Both the position numbers and the translations under genes were made by a program. A stretch of DNA of 64,000 nt from positions 167,554,820-167,618,819 of the forward strand of contig NC_057807.1 in NCBI RefSeq assembly GCF_018294505.1. The letters are read 5' to 3'. The notes under the pieces are model-generated. The model was not told where the DNA came from. It saw nothing but the letters and a program-made list of their open reading frames with translations, and did no database searches. Positions 1 to 10,815 of this stretch are shown one piece after another. The stretch's first letter is position 1; each line of letters starts with the position of its first letter. Origin of the DNA: Triticum aestivum (taxonomy: Eukaryota; Streptophyta; Magnoliopsida; Poales; Poaceae).

Positions 1-118
1 TAAGCATTTTAAAAGAAGAGGAAAAATATTTGGTAATATTTTCCCAGCTCCACGTATTTTTTGATCAGATGTTCCTGGGGCAAAATTGCCATGTTCATTA
101 TGTTAGAGGGGTGTGACA
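1..118 (-). mobile_element. Start of a minus-strand LTR, cut by window edge
   Basis: Read on the minus strand the segment opens TGTCACACCCC, a usual start for a plant gypsy LTR. No polypurine tract lies beyond it, so it is either the 5' end of an element or a solo LTR. The rest lies outside the window. The bases GGTAT just after it may be its target duplication. Confidence 0.35.
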
Positions 119-260
119 GGTATGTGGATGGCATAGTCAGATTCGTCATATTTCCATCTGAGTTACATTTTATTTTATATGTTTTTCCAAAGTTTAATCG
201 AATTTCTAAATTTTGCTGGATTTAATTTAATTCAAAAATGTATTAATCAGTATTTGCTAT

Positions 261-280
261 GGGTACACAAAAGTGTACCC
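261..280. repeat. Perfect 8-bp inverted repeat
   Basis: GGGTACAC and GTGTACCC flank the loop AAAA. It lies in the AT-rich end of the LTR-like segment. A transcript of either strand could fold here; function unknown. Confidence 0.7.
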
Positions 281-340
281 AGAAGGGTGCCTATGATGTT
301 GATAGTGGGCCAGGGGGTCTAGTCAGCGGTGGCAACAGCA

Positions 341-400
341 GTTGACCAGTCAATGCTGATTGGTCAACAGTAGTTGACGAGTCAATGCTGACTGGTCAAC
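341..400. repeat. Two tandem hairpins rich in TTGACC (W-box type) motifs
   Basis: A 32-bp unit is repeated once. Each copy is an inverted repeat with 12-bp arms (11 of 12 pairing) around the loop ATGC. The arms hold TTGACC or its complement, the core bound by plant WRKY factors, and another complement lies at 403-408. Being inside an LTR-like segment, the motifs could be promoter elements; that is inference. Confidence 0.7.
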
Positions 401-2356
401 AGTGGTCAAGGGACCCACATGCCATCGAGAGGGTACTAATTAGGTCTTACACACTGGAACAGTGCAATGCAACCCACCTGTCATTGACTGTTTTATTAAT
501 AGATTATATTTCTAAATAAAGGTTAATTAGTACTAGTGGGGCATGTTGTCAGTGACTAATTAGTGTGGGGGTTACCACTAACAGGGGGTTTAGCCCCCAA
601 CTAAACTAGGCTGGCCCCACTAGGCAGTGGCCCAGCCATGCCCCTCAAGTGGATGGGCGCGCACGGGAGCAGAGGGCTCTATCAGCCACGGCCAGGAGCA
701 GTGGCGAGAAATGGCGGGGAGCTCTGGCAGGCGGGCGCAGGACGCGGCGGCGGTCTTAGGCAGCGGCACCAGGCGCAGTAGTAGCAACGCTAGTAGTAGA
801 GCAACACTAGCAACAACAACAGGAAGCAGGAGCAGTGGTAGTAGCAGGAGAGCATGAGAGCAACAATGCAAGTAGAAGGAAGCGCTACAGGCGCCGGTAG
901 GCGCCGGTAGGCAGGTGGTCGCGGCGTGGTAGGGAGGCCCGCAGTGCACGGACGGAGCGGGGGTGAGAGCGAATGCGCGGTAGCAGTAGTAAGCGGCGGC
1001 GGCGGCAAAACAGCAGCATTAGAGGAGCAGCGGCACAAGCAGCCGGCAGGCAACAACGGTGCAGCAGTAGCAACAGCAGCATAGAAGCAGGAGCGCAGGC
1101 GGCTGCGGTAGCAGGCGCGGCTGCGTGGGCACGGCCAGGGACGCCCAGCGAGTGAGGCAGGGCGTGAGGGACGTGGGCCGGGGATGGGCGCGGTCGCGGT
1201 GGCCGCGGCCACTGGAGTTCGAGCATGGCGGATTCAAGGCTAGGAGGCACGGAAAGGTTAGCGGATGGTCTAATTGGCCTCCTGGAAGTGCCAGGAGCAT
1301 GTTTTCGTGCTCGAAAGCGCGCTTGGCTGGTAATGGTCGCGATGGAAGGGTGCATGATGTTGGTGAGTTTTAGCTTCAGCAGCTGCAGTGGCTAGAGGTG
1401 ACATGGGAAGGGGAAAACAAGGGGGAACAGGGCAGTGCTCACTAGAGGAGCTCACAGTGGCATAGCGAGGGCTTAGGAACACCAGGGGCAGTGTAGTTCG
1501 TCGGAGTGGCGTTGCCAACCGAAGTGGTAGAAGAGCTCGAGCCGAAGGCCGTGGAGGCGCGTGGCTTGAGGTCGATGGTATAGTCGAAGTAGGGGAAGAT
1601 GATGGAGCAGCCAGGGAAGGTCGGTGGCCACACCTACGACGGAGCCATGGCAACGGGCCTGCTCGGGTGAGCTCGTAGATGTGGATCTAGAGGGAGAGGG
1701 GGAAAAAGTGGGCGAGCTAGGGTTTGTCCAGGGTGTCGAGGGAGATCATTATCATCGCGGGGCAGCAATGAATGGCCGGTGTGTGGCAGATCTGGCCATG
1801 GACAAGCGGGCAACGGCCACGGCGCCATGCATGAACAGAGAGAAGGAGAAGGCAGGGGAAGTTGGGTTGGGCCGCCACTGTGCACTCATGGCCCAGTCCA
1901 ACAGTGTCCGCTTTCCATTTTTCTTTTCTATTTTCTCTGTTTCTTAATTTTCATCTGCTTTGCATTTTAATCTCGTACTAAATGGATTTATTTGATTATA
2001 ATTTTGGCCCATAATTATTAGGCAATGATTTGAGCTAGCACACAGAGTTACAATTTATGTTGAAATGTTTAACTATTTATTTAAATTGAAATGGCGCCCT
2101 TTAGGGTTGTTGGCTCTGAATTAAATTGGTGGAGAGTATTTAAATATTTCAAAAGAATATGGTTCATGGATGAAAAATACTTAGTGATTATTTGCAATAT
2201 TATAAACATTTTTTGTTTCATGTTTGAATAAAGAATTTTTTGACTTGCATTTGAATTTGAATTGTGTTTGAAACTAAGTGGCAATTAGCAAGACAATTAT
2301 GATGACATGATACCATTAGCATGAGTTTATCGTAGCATGACTATCGGGGTGTTACA

Positions 2357-2411
2357 AGATCATACTTGGAGTCCCTCGAACCATAGATGAATGATCCCTC
2401 GTATAGCCCAT
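2357..2411 (-). mobile_element. Scrap of Angela-like copia LTR
   Basis: About 50 bases match positions 58476-58530 of the right-hand LTR of element C by eye (for example ACTTGGAG then CCTCGAACC, then TAGATGAA). Gypsy element A begins directly after it, and CCCAT at 2407-2411 is the likely target site. It is probably the far end of the 3' LTR of element C, separated from the rest by the nest. Confidence 0.6.
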
Positions 2412-3993
2412 TGATTGCTTGTATCTGCGTTGGTATTTCCCCGAAGAGGAGAGGATGATGCAGCACAGCAACGATAAGTATTTCCCTCGGTTATGAAACC
2501 AAGGTTATCAATCCAGTAGGAGAACCAAGCAACACTATGTAAACGGTACCTGTGCACAATGAACAAATACTTGCAACCCAACGCGTAAGAGGGGTTCTAA
2601 ATCCCACATTAGTATTAAGATAGATAAAATTGTATAGATTGGATAAATAGATCTAGCAAAAACACAAAATAAAATAAATAAAGAAAAAGTGCAGCAAGGT
2701 ATTTTTGGATTTTTGAAATAACAGATCTGAAAACAATATGATAGAAAATAGACCCGGGTGCCGTAGATTTCACTAGTGGCTTCACTCGAGAAAATAGGAT
2801 ACGATGGGTAAACAAATTACTATTGGGCAATTGATGGAAGATCAAATAATTATGACGATATCCAAGGCACTGATCATGTATATAGGCATCACGTCCAAGA
2901 TTAGTAGACCAACTCCTGCCTGCATCTACTACTATTACTCCACACATCGACCGCTATCCAGCATGCTTCTAGTGGATTACGTTCATAGAAAACGGAGTAA
3001 TGCAATAAGAACAATGACATGATGTAGACAAGATCTATTCATGTAGTAATATACCCCATCTTTTTACCCTTAATAGCAATGATACATCTGTGCCTCGCTA
3101 CCCCTTCTGCCACTGGGTGAGGACACCACAAGATCGAACCCATCATAAAGCACCTCTTCCCATTGCAAGAAAAATAAATCTAGTTGGCCAAACCAAACCA
3201 AAGTTTCGAAGAAGACATCCGAGGCTAAAGCAATCATGCGTATAAGAGATCAAAGAAGACTCAAATAATATTGATAGATATAACTGATCATAAATTCGCA
3301 ATTCATCGGATCCCAACAAACACACAACAAAAAGTTATTACATCAAATAGATCTCCAAGAACATCGAGGAGAACATTCTATTGAGAATCAAAAAGAGAGA
3401 AGACATCTAGCTACTGCCTACAGACCCGTAGGTCTGTGGTAAACTACTCATGCATCATCGAAGGAGCACCAATGAGGATGATGAACTCCTCTGTGGTCGT
3501 GTTCCCCTCTGGCAAGGTGCCGGAATAGGGCTCTAGATTGGATCTCATGGTTCTAGAACTTGCGGCGGCTAGAATTGTGTTTCGTCTAGTCCCCTAGGGT
3601 TTCTAGAATATTTGGGTATTTCAAAGCTAAGAGGCGGTGGAAAGGACCTAACTGGGCCCCACTGCCCATCAGGGCGCGCTAGGCGCCTCTGTCGCGCCTA
3701 GGTGGGTAGTGGGCCCCATGGGCCTCCGCTCTAGCACTTCCTTGGGTCCCAAGTTGTCTTCTGGGCAGAATAAAATCTCCAAAAAGTTTAACTGCGTTTG
3801 GACTCCGTTTGATATGGATATTCTACAAAGTAAAAAACAAGCAAAAAATAGCGACTGACACTGGGCACTATGTCAATAGATTAGTCCCAAAAAATGATAT
3901 GAAGTTGCTATAAAATGAATATAAAACATTCAAGAATGATAATATAACAGCCTGGAACAATAAAAAAATTATAGATACATTGGAGACGTATCA
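2412..3993 (-). repeat. 3' LTR of element A
   Basis: 1582 bp. On the minus strand it opens TGATACGTCTCC and closes CAAGCAATCA, so it has proper TG...CA ends. CCCAT precedes it on the left as target duplication candidate; the partner is lost with the 5' LTR. Confidence 0.85.
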
Positions 3994-4007
3994 ACATCCC
4001 CAAGCTT
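3994..4007 (-). promoter_or_regulatory. Polypurine tract of element A
   Basis: On the minus strand AAGCTTGGGGATGT abuts the LTR start. It would prime plus-strand DNA synthesis. Confidence 0.8.
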
Positions 4008-4064
4008 AATTCATGCTCGTCCTCGAGTAGGTAAATGATAAAAACAGAATTTTTGATATGGAAT

Positions 4065-4983
4065 TGATGAGAAACGAACCTCGAGGCGAGGTTCGATCCG
4101 TTGTTGGCCCGATCTTTCACGACACAAAACTTCATCGCAACAAAAACTAGATGCGGGTTTACAAAGATGTTCACAAACCTCGCAAAAACAACACGCCAAC
4201 CCCTCGACCTGAAGGAATAAGGTGGACGAACCATATAGGTTCAGCTTGTAATCTCCTACGCGTCGCGTCGCAGGAACTCACACGCCAGTAGAGACTTTTG
4301 ACAAGATTTCTCAAAACTCGATAATGGCCAACGGCCGAAAAACACACACATGTCTAATTCATCTCAAAATAACCTAACTATTACATGACTCGCGACCAGA
4401 CTTTATAATAGTAGTCAGGCTCCTTCTAACTTGACCCACAAGAGATAAAAATTCACGTACATAAAGCAAACTAGACTCTTATCTAATTAAGATGCCTTTT
4501 ATATCTCGGCATATATTTTAACGAAGGCAGTACTGCTGCAGGTGAACCCCAGCCCATGTCTTTAACGAGAATGACTCACGTAGCAGCCTCCTGCCATGAC
4601 AAGAAACCTTCTCTTTCTTTGGTAAAAATAGGAAGAAGGACATCTCTATTTGAATTCTACTTCCATCTCCTCCATCCGGATAGCACATGGTTCCAGGATG
4701 CTCTTGTTTGTATTCAAACGGACTTGATTTATCTCCAGCCGCAACTAACAAATAATTAAATAGAAAGTCACTTGCCTTATCCCCTTGAGCATCTCCTATA
4801 AATATGGATTCTTGACATGCACCAATACCATGCAAACGGAGCCCTCCAACATATGTGTACGTCCATGCATGTTTGTAACTTGGCCGTACATAATTCGGTG
4901 TATATGTAGCGTATTTTTGGACAACACTGAATTCAGGTGCAACATCGACGACCTCGGTATTTATATTACGAGGGGTCACATCA
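4065..4983 (-). repeat. LTR 3 (3'-most) of the miniature element
   Basis: 919 bp, TG...CA on the minus strand. A possible TATA box (TATAAA, minus) lies at 4402-4407, roughly two-thirds into the LTR. Open frames in the LTR recur in all three copies because the LTR recurs; they match no family I recognise. Confidence 0.88.
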
Positions 4984-4996
4984 TCCTCTCCCCTTG
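4984..4996 (-). promoter_or_regulatory. Polypurine tract, internal copy 2
   Basis: On the minus strand CAAGGGGAGAGGA directly precedes the start of LTR 3. Confidence 0.8.
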
Positions 4997-5630
4997 AAGC
5001 GAAAACGTCCTCGGTTTTGAATTAGTCTCTTCAGCTACATCTTCAGCTGCCTGCATAACGTGCGCCAAAAACAATCCATTAGCTTTGTCCTCCTTTTTTG
5101 CTTCTTCTTGCTCTTTCATCTTCAGCAATCGATCCTTCCTCCAAGTCTTGAACGGCTTCTTCTCCATGGCCATTAGAACATATTTTGTATCCTGCTCGAC
5201 AGTGTACATCTTGGCAAGATAGTCGTGTGCAGCATTGTTTTTCTTGTGGCTCTCCCAGTAGCATATGGCACGAAATCATCGGTACCGAAATTACATCGCA
5301 CAAAACTTCACAAGAAAATTTGTCTACTGAAAATAGTACCGTAGTTTGGTGCGCGATGTCGAGCTTTTCGTAGCACCTCCTCAGTGAGTATGGTCGTGGA
5401 TGCAGTGTCATCGGTAGCTGCAACTTCTCCACCATGTCGATGCCAACTGCGTTGATCAAACTGTCGTGGTCGATCGTCATGGCACAAACTTTCTCTCCCA
5501 CTTTACAATAGGTGTGGAAAAGTTCAGCACCATAACCTTTCTCCTCCAACAAAAAGTTGCCAGATAGCTTCCAGTAGCTCCTTGATGACGGTGCGCCGGC
5601 CGTCTCCTCCAAAGTGCCGTGAGAAACGCT
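4984..5630 (-). pseudogene. Retropepsin remnant, internal copy 2
   Basis: Translating the minus strand from the primer-binding site gives a gypsy-type aspartic protease region. It has a segment like the usual catalytic stretch (here TIDHDSLIN, so the expected D-S/T-G triad is broken), then VEKLQLP, a beta-strand segment with CDVISVP, and CHMLLGEP, which matches the conserved ILGRP-type motif. A basic, glutamate-rich tail follows in another frame. This copy has lost about 5 nt near 5250 relative to copy 1, which shifts the frame. Nothing resembling gag or reverse transcriptase follows. The fold assignment is by motif order only. Confidence 0.7.
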
Positions 5631-5644
5631 GGTCTCTGATACCA
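5631..5644 (-). promoter_or_regulatory. Primer-binding site, internal copy 2
   Basis: TGGTATCAGAGACC on the minus strand, two bases after the end of LTR 2. It complements the 3' end of plant initiator tRNA-Met. Confidence 0.85.
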
Positions 5645-5646
5645 CT

Positions 5647-6565
5647 TGATGAGAAACGAACCTCGAGGCGAGGGTCGATCCGTTGTTGGCCTGATCTTTC
5701 ACAGCACAAAACTTCATCGCAACAAGAACTAGATGCAGGTTTACAAAGATGTTCACAAACCTCGCAAAAACAACACGCCAACCCCTCGATCTGAAGGAAT
5801 AACGTGGACGAACCGTATAGGTTCAGCTTGTAATCTCCTACCCGTCACGACGCAGGAACTCACACGCCAGTAGAGACTTTTGACAAGATTTCTCAAAACT
5901 CGATAATGGCCGACGGCCAAAAAACACGCATATGTCTAATTCATCCCAAAATAACCTAACTATTACATGACTCGCGGCCGGACTTTATAATAGTAGTCAG
6001 GCTCCTTCTGACTTGACCCACAAGAGATAAAAATTCACGTACGTAAATCAAACTAGACTCTTATCTAATTAAGATGCCTTTTACATCTCGGCATATATTT
6101 TAACGAAGGCAGTACTGCTGCAGGTGGACCCAGCCCATGTCCTTTAACGAGAATGACTCACGTAGCAGCCTCCTTCCATGACAAGAAACCTTCCCTTTCT
6201 TTGGTAAAAATAGGAAGAAGGACATCTCTATTTGAATTCTACTTCCATCTCCTCCATCCAGATAGCACATGGTTCCAGGATGCTCTTGTTTGTATTCAAA
6301 CGGACTTGATTTATCTCCAGCCGCAACTAACAAATAATTAAATAGAAAGTCACTTGCATTATCCCCTTGAGCATCTCCTACAAATATGGATTCTTGACGT
6401 GCACCAATACCATGCAAACCGAGCCCTCCAACATATGCATACGTGCATGCACGTTTGTAACTTGGCCGTACATAATCCAGTGTATATGTAGCGTCTTTTT
6501 GGACAACACTGAATTCAGGTGCAACATCGACGACCTCGGTATTTATATTACGAGGGGTCACATCA
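5647..6565 (-). repeat. LTR 2 (middle) of the miniature element
   Basis: 919 bp, same ends as LTR 3. It serves as 3' LTR of the upstream unit and 5' LTR of the downstream unit. Confidence 0.88.
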
Positions 6566-6579
6566 TCCTCTCCCCCTTG
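6566..6579 (-). promoter_or_regulatory. Polypurine tract, internal copy 1
   Basis: CAAGGGGGAGAGGA on the minus strand, abutting the start of LTR 2. Confidence 0.82.
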
Positions 6580-7205
6580 AAGCGAAAATGTCCTCGGTTT
6601 TAAATTAGTCTCTTCAGCTACATCTTCAGCTGCATCCATAACATGTGCCAAAAACAATCCAGTAGCTTTGTCCTCCTTTTTTGCTTCTTCTTGCTCTTTC
6701 ATCTTCAGCAATCGATCCTTCCTCCAAGTCTTGAATGGCATCTTCTCCATGGCCATTAGAACATATTTTGTATTCTGCTCGACAGTGTATGTCCTTGGCC
6801 AGATAGTCGTGTGCAACATTGTTTTTCTTGTACCATGGCTCTCCCAGTAGCATATGGCACGAAATCATCGGTACCGAAATTACGTCACACAAAACTTCAC
6901 TAGAAAATTTGCCTACTAAAAATAGTACCGTAGTTTGGTGCGCGATGTCGAGCTTGTCGTAGCACCTCCTCATTGAGTAGTGTCATCGGTAGCTGCGGCT
7001 TCTCCACCATGTCGATGCCAACCGTGTTGATCGAACTGTCGTGGTCGATCGTCGTGGCACAAACTTTCTCTCCCACTTTACAATAGGTGTGGAAAAGTTC
7101 AGTGCCATAGCATTTCTCCTCCAACAAAAAGTCGCCAGATAGCTTCCAGTAGCTCCTTGATGACGGCGCGTCGGCCATCTCCTCTGAAGTGCCGTGAGAA
7201 ACGAC
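6566..7205 (-). pseudogene. Retropepsin remnant, internal copy 1
   Basis: Same content and order as internal copy 2: a catalytic-like stretch (TIDHDSSIN), VEKPQLP, CDVISVP and CHMLLGEP. It differs by its own lesion: about 14 nt present in copy 2 near 5385-5400 are missing here near 6975, shifting the frame before the second half. The five bases missing from copy 2 are present here. The two copies have therefore decayed independently since duplication, and neither is intact. Confidence 0.7.
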
Positions 7206-7219
7206 GGTCTCTGATACCA
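7206..7219 (-). promoter_or_regulatory. Primer-binding site, internal copy 1
   Basis: TGGTATCAGAGACC on the minus strand, two bases after LTR 1; initiator tRNA-Met type. Confidence 0.85.
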
Positions 7220-7221
7220 CT

Positions 7222-8138
7222 TGATGAGAAACGAACCTCGAGGCGAGGGCCGATCCGTTGTTGGCCCGATCTTTCACGGCACAAAACTTCATCGCAACAA
7301 GAACTAGATGCGGGTTTACAAAGATGTTCACAAACCTCGCAAAAACAACATGCCAGCCCCTCGATCTGAAGGAATTATGTGGATGAACCGTATAGGTTCA
7401 TCTTGTAATCTCCTACGCGTCGCGTCGCAGGAACTCACACGCCAGTAGAGACTTTTGACAAGATTTCTCAAAACTCGATAATGGCCGACGACCGAAAAAC
7501 ACACACGTGTCTAATTCATCTAAAAATAACCTAACTATTACATGACTCGTGACCAGACTTTATAATAGTAGTCAGGCTCCTTCTAACTTGACCCACAAGA
7601 GATAAAAATTCACGTACGTAAATCAAACTAGACTCTTATCTAATTAAGATGCCTTTTACGTCTCGGCATATATTTGAACGAAGGCAGTACTACTGCAGGT
7701 GGACCCCAGCCCATGTTTAACGAGAATGACTCACGTAGCAGCCTCCTGCCATGACAAGAAACCTTCTCTTTCTTTGGTAAAAATAGGAAGAAGGACATCT
7801 CTATTTGAATTCTACTTCCATCTCCTCCGTCCGGATAGCACATGGTTCTAGGATGCTCTTTTTTGTATTCAAACGGACTTGATTTATCTCCAGCCGCAAC
7901 TAACAAATAATTAAATAGAAAGTCACTTGCCTTATCCCCTTGAGCATCTCCTACAAATATGGATTCTTGACATGCACCAATACCATGCACACCGAGCCCT
8001 CCAACATATGCGTACGTGCATGCACGTTTGTAACTTGGCCGTACATAATCCGGTGTATATGTAGCATATTTTTGGACAACACTGAATTCAGGTGCAACAT
8101 CGATGACCTCGGTATTTATATTACGAGGGGTCACATCA
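7222..8138 (-). repeat. LTR 1 (5'-most) of the miniature element
   Basis: 917 bp. Its outer end is followed on the plus strand by GGAAT, the copy of the target site seen at 4060-4064. Confidence 0.88.
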
Positions 8139-8143
8139 GGAAT

Positions 8144-9951
8144 GCTTCCTAACATGTTCATCACATATTCTTTTTTTTGTAGCATGGAAATTTGGAATTT
8201 TAGATGGTTCAAAGGAATAGTCTATATTTGACTTGAAGATTTCAATAATCAAGCATATCAACAAGCAACCATGTGTTTGAAAATATCAACACTAAAGAAA
8301 GTTATCCCAAGCCCACCATGCTCAATCATTGATCCATTCACGAAACACACTCGAATATTAGCTACATCCAATGCACAAGTATGATGATAGTGCTCCCTAG
8401 TTGGTGCTTTATAAGAGAAGATGGAGACTCAAATAAAAATAAAAATTTCATAATGTAAATAGATAGGCCATTAGCAGAGGGAAGTAGAGATTTGTAGAGA
8501 TGCCAGAGCTCAAAGCTTAAATTGAGAGATAAAAAAATTGAGATGCATGCTTTTCCCGTCAATGGAAATGACTGAGAATTCCCAATACTTTCCATGCTAG
8601 ATACAACGTGGGCGGTCCCCAAACATAAAATAAAATTTATTCCTTTTTCCACCATTCTTTCACAATCCATGGCTATCCGTATCCATGGGTGTCTTCCATA
8701 ACAACACTTTCCAAGAAATTTATTATTTGACAACATAAAGTAAATTTCTTTTTCATTTGGGCATCCCTACTACCGCAACACTCTCGTGCAATGACAAGTG
8801 AATAAACACTCGTCTTGAGAATAACACATCTAGCACGGAAAAATATTGGCCACCCCCTGCCGCTTCATGAGCGGTACGGGCACACAAAAAGGAAATTCAT
8901 ATTGAAAAACTAGATATGGCACATACAAATTTACTTGGAATGGCATTTAAATACCGCATATAGGTAGGTATGGTGGACTCATTTGGCACAAGTTGGTTTA
9001 AGGATTTTGGATGCACAAGTAGTATTCCCACTTAGTACAAGGAAAGGCTAGCAAATAGATTCAGAAGCAACCAACCAAAAAAACAAAAATGCACATCAAC
9101 AAGCATTGGACATGACTAACACCGAATAATGCACCACAAGTAGGATGTAATTTCATTGCATAACTATTGAGTTTCGTGCTTGCATAGGGAATCACAAACC
9201 TTAATACCAATATTATTTCTCAAGCATAATTACTCACCAACATAACTCGCATATTACTATCATCATATCTCAAAACTATTATAAAGAATCAAGTTTATTT
9301 TATCCAATGATCTTCATGAAAGTTTTTATTATATCCCTCTTGAATATCTATCACTTTGCGACTAGATCAATATATTAGACAATCTCTCAAATAAATTTAA
9401 GTGAAGAATATGAGCATACAAAATTTTCATCTCTCGAAATAATATAAGTGAAGCATGAGAGAATTTCTTTAAAAAATTACTAACTCTCAAATTAATCTAA
9501 GTGAAGCATGGGAGTATATTTCTTCAAAACTAAAGCACCACCGTGCTCAAAAAGATATAAGTGAATCACTAGAGCAATTCCATAACTCAAAAAAATTAAG
9601 TGATGCACACAGAGCAATTCTAACAAATCATAGCATCATTATGGCTTTCTCAAATAGGTGTGTCCAGCAAGGATGATTGCGACAAACTAAAAAGCAAAAC
9701 AAGCAAAGATTCATATAATAGAAGACACTCCAAGCAAAACTCATGATATGTGACGAATAAAAATATAGCTACAAGTAAAATTATTGATGGTTGTAAGAAG
9801 AAAGAGGGGATACCTTCTGGGGCATCCCCAAGCTTCGTTGCTTGGTTCTCCTTAAATATTTCCTTGGGGTGGCATGGGCATCCCCAAACTTAGGCTCTTT
9901 TCACTCCTTATTCCTTCGTCCATCGTGATCTCACCCAAAACTAGAAAACTT
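8144..9951 (-). other. 3' untranslated region of element A
   Basis: AT-rich sequence with no coding signal on either strand. It resumes element A after the miniature insertion and ends at AACTT, the target site of the copia-type element. Its right half carries degenerate short repeats (see the next entry). Confidence 0.7.
9380..9612. repeat. Degenerate tandem repeats, about 50-60 bp
   Basis: Four to five units share a core like ATATAAGTGAAGCATGAGAG with variable A-rich linkers. Copies differ by substitutions and small indels. They lie in non-coding sequence; no function is evident. Confidence 0.55.
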
Positions 9952-10767
9952 TGTAGGACCTTGAAGTATGTCTAGAGGGGGGGTGATTAGACTACTTGAC
10001 CAATTAAAAACTTAACCTTTTCCCAATTTTAGACTTTGACAGATTTTAGCTATCTTTGGACAAGTCAAGCAATCTTCACACAATTCAAGCAAGCATGCAA
10101 AGAGTATATGAGCAGCGGAAATTAAAGCATGCAACTTGCAAGAATGTAAAGGGAAGGGTTTGGAGGATTCAAACGCTATTGGAGACACGGATGTTTTGTC
10201 GTGGTTCCGATAGGGGTGCTATCGTACATCCACGTTGATGGAGACTACAACCCACGAAGGGTAACGGTTGCACGAGTCCACGGAGGGCTCCACCCACGAA
10301 GGGTCCACGAAGAAGTAACCTTGTCTATCCCACCATGGCCATCGCCCACGAAGGACTTGCCACACTAGCGGTAGATCTTCACGAAGTAGGCGATCTCCTT
10401 GCCCTTACAAACTCCTTGGTTCAACTCCACAATCTTGTCGGAGGCTCCCAAGTGACACCTAGCCAATCTAGGAGACACCGCTCTCCAAGAAGTAAGAAAT
10501 GGTGCGTTGATGATGAACTCCTTGATCTTGTGCTTCAAATGATAGTCTCCCCAACACTCAACTCTCTCTCATAGGATTTGGATCTGGTGGAAAGAAGATT
10601 TGAGTGGAAAGCAACTTGGGGAAGGCTAGAGATCAAGATTCATATGGTAGGAATGGGATATCTTGGCCTCAACACATGAGTAGGTGGTTCTCTCTCAGAA
10701 CTGGTAAGTTGGAAGTGTAGGTTTGTTCTGATGGCTCTCTCTACGAATGAAGAGGAGGTGGAGGGGT

Positions 10768-10777
10768 ATATATAGCC
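10768..10777 (-). promoter_or_regulatory. LTR TATA box
   Basis: CTATATATAC on the minus strand in a GGAGG/CCTCC setting, with the CGGT array immediately upstream. The equivalent in the 5' LTR is at 19062-19071. Confidence 0.7.
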
Positions 10778-10815
10778 TCCACACAAAATCTAACCGTTAC
10801 ACACAATTTACCAAA

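Larger units (their letters stand above)
119..2356 (-). mobile_element. Gypsy-type LTR sequence with GC-rich core (element E)
   Basis: The minus strand opens TGTAACACCCC at its right end. The first 400 or so bases are AT-rich, followed by a GC-rich core at about 600-1900 and then an AT-rich part with short inverted repeats. Sequence to the right has no polypurine tract, so this reads as the 5' LTR of a minus-strand element or a solo LTR; AGATC at 2357-2361 is the candidate target duplication. Open frames in the GC-rich core overlap on both strands, match no family I know and are most likely a base-composition effect. The left LTR end and primer-binding site were not found. Confidence 0.5.
4065..8138 (-). 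mobile_element. Three-LTR miniature LTR retrotransposon (LTR-int-LTR-int-LTR)
   Basis: A 4.07 kb insertion in the 3' untranslated region of element A, bounded by GGAAT direct repeats (4060-4064 and 8139-8143). Three near-identical LTRs of about 918 bp alternate with two internal regions of about 660 bp. On the minus strand each LTR opens TGATGTGACC and closes CTCATCA. Each internal region starts with a primer-binding site matching initiator tRNA-Met and ends in a polypurine tract, so both units have every cis signal. The only recognisable coding content is a retropepsin remnant. There is no gag, reverse transcriptase or integrase, so it must have moved with enzymes from another element. I do not know the family. 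A third LTR is usually explained by unequal recombination between LTRs. Confidence 0.88.

Noticed and set aside
620..1947. Many overlapping open frames on both strands in a GC-rich block
   Set aside because: Frames overlap in several phases and strands, are rich in A, R, S, G and P, and match no family I know. They lie inside an LTR; base composition explains them.
4065..8138. Regularly repeated sequence as a CRISPR-like or satellite array
   Set aside because: Units are kilobase-sized and carry LTR ends, primer-binding sites and polypurine tracts.
7640..8212. Minus-strand open frame of about 150-190 codons recurring at 6100-6819 and 4518-4979
   Set aside because: It begins at the LTR start and recurs only because the LTR does. 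No known domain; kept as LTR sequence, though a real LTR-encoded peptide cannot be excluded.
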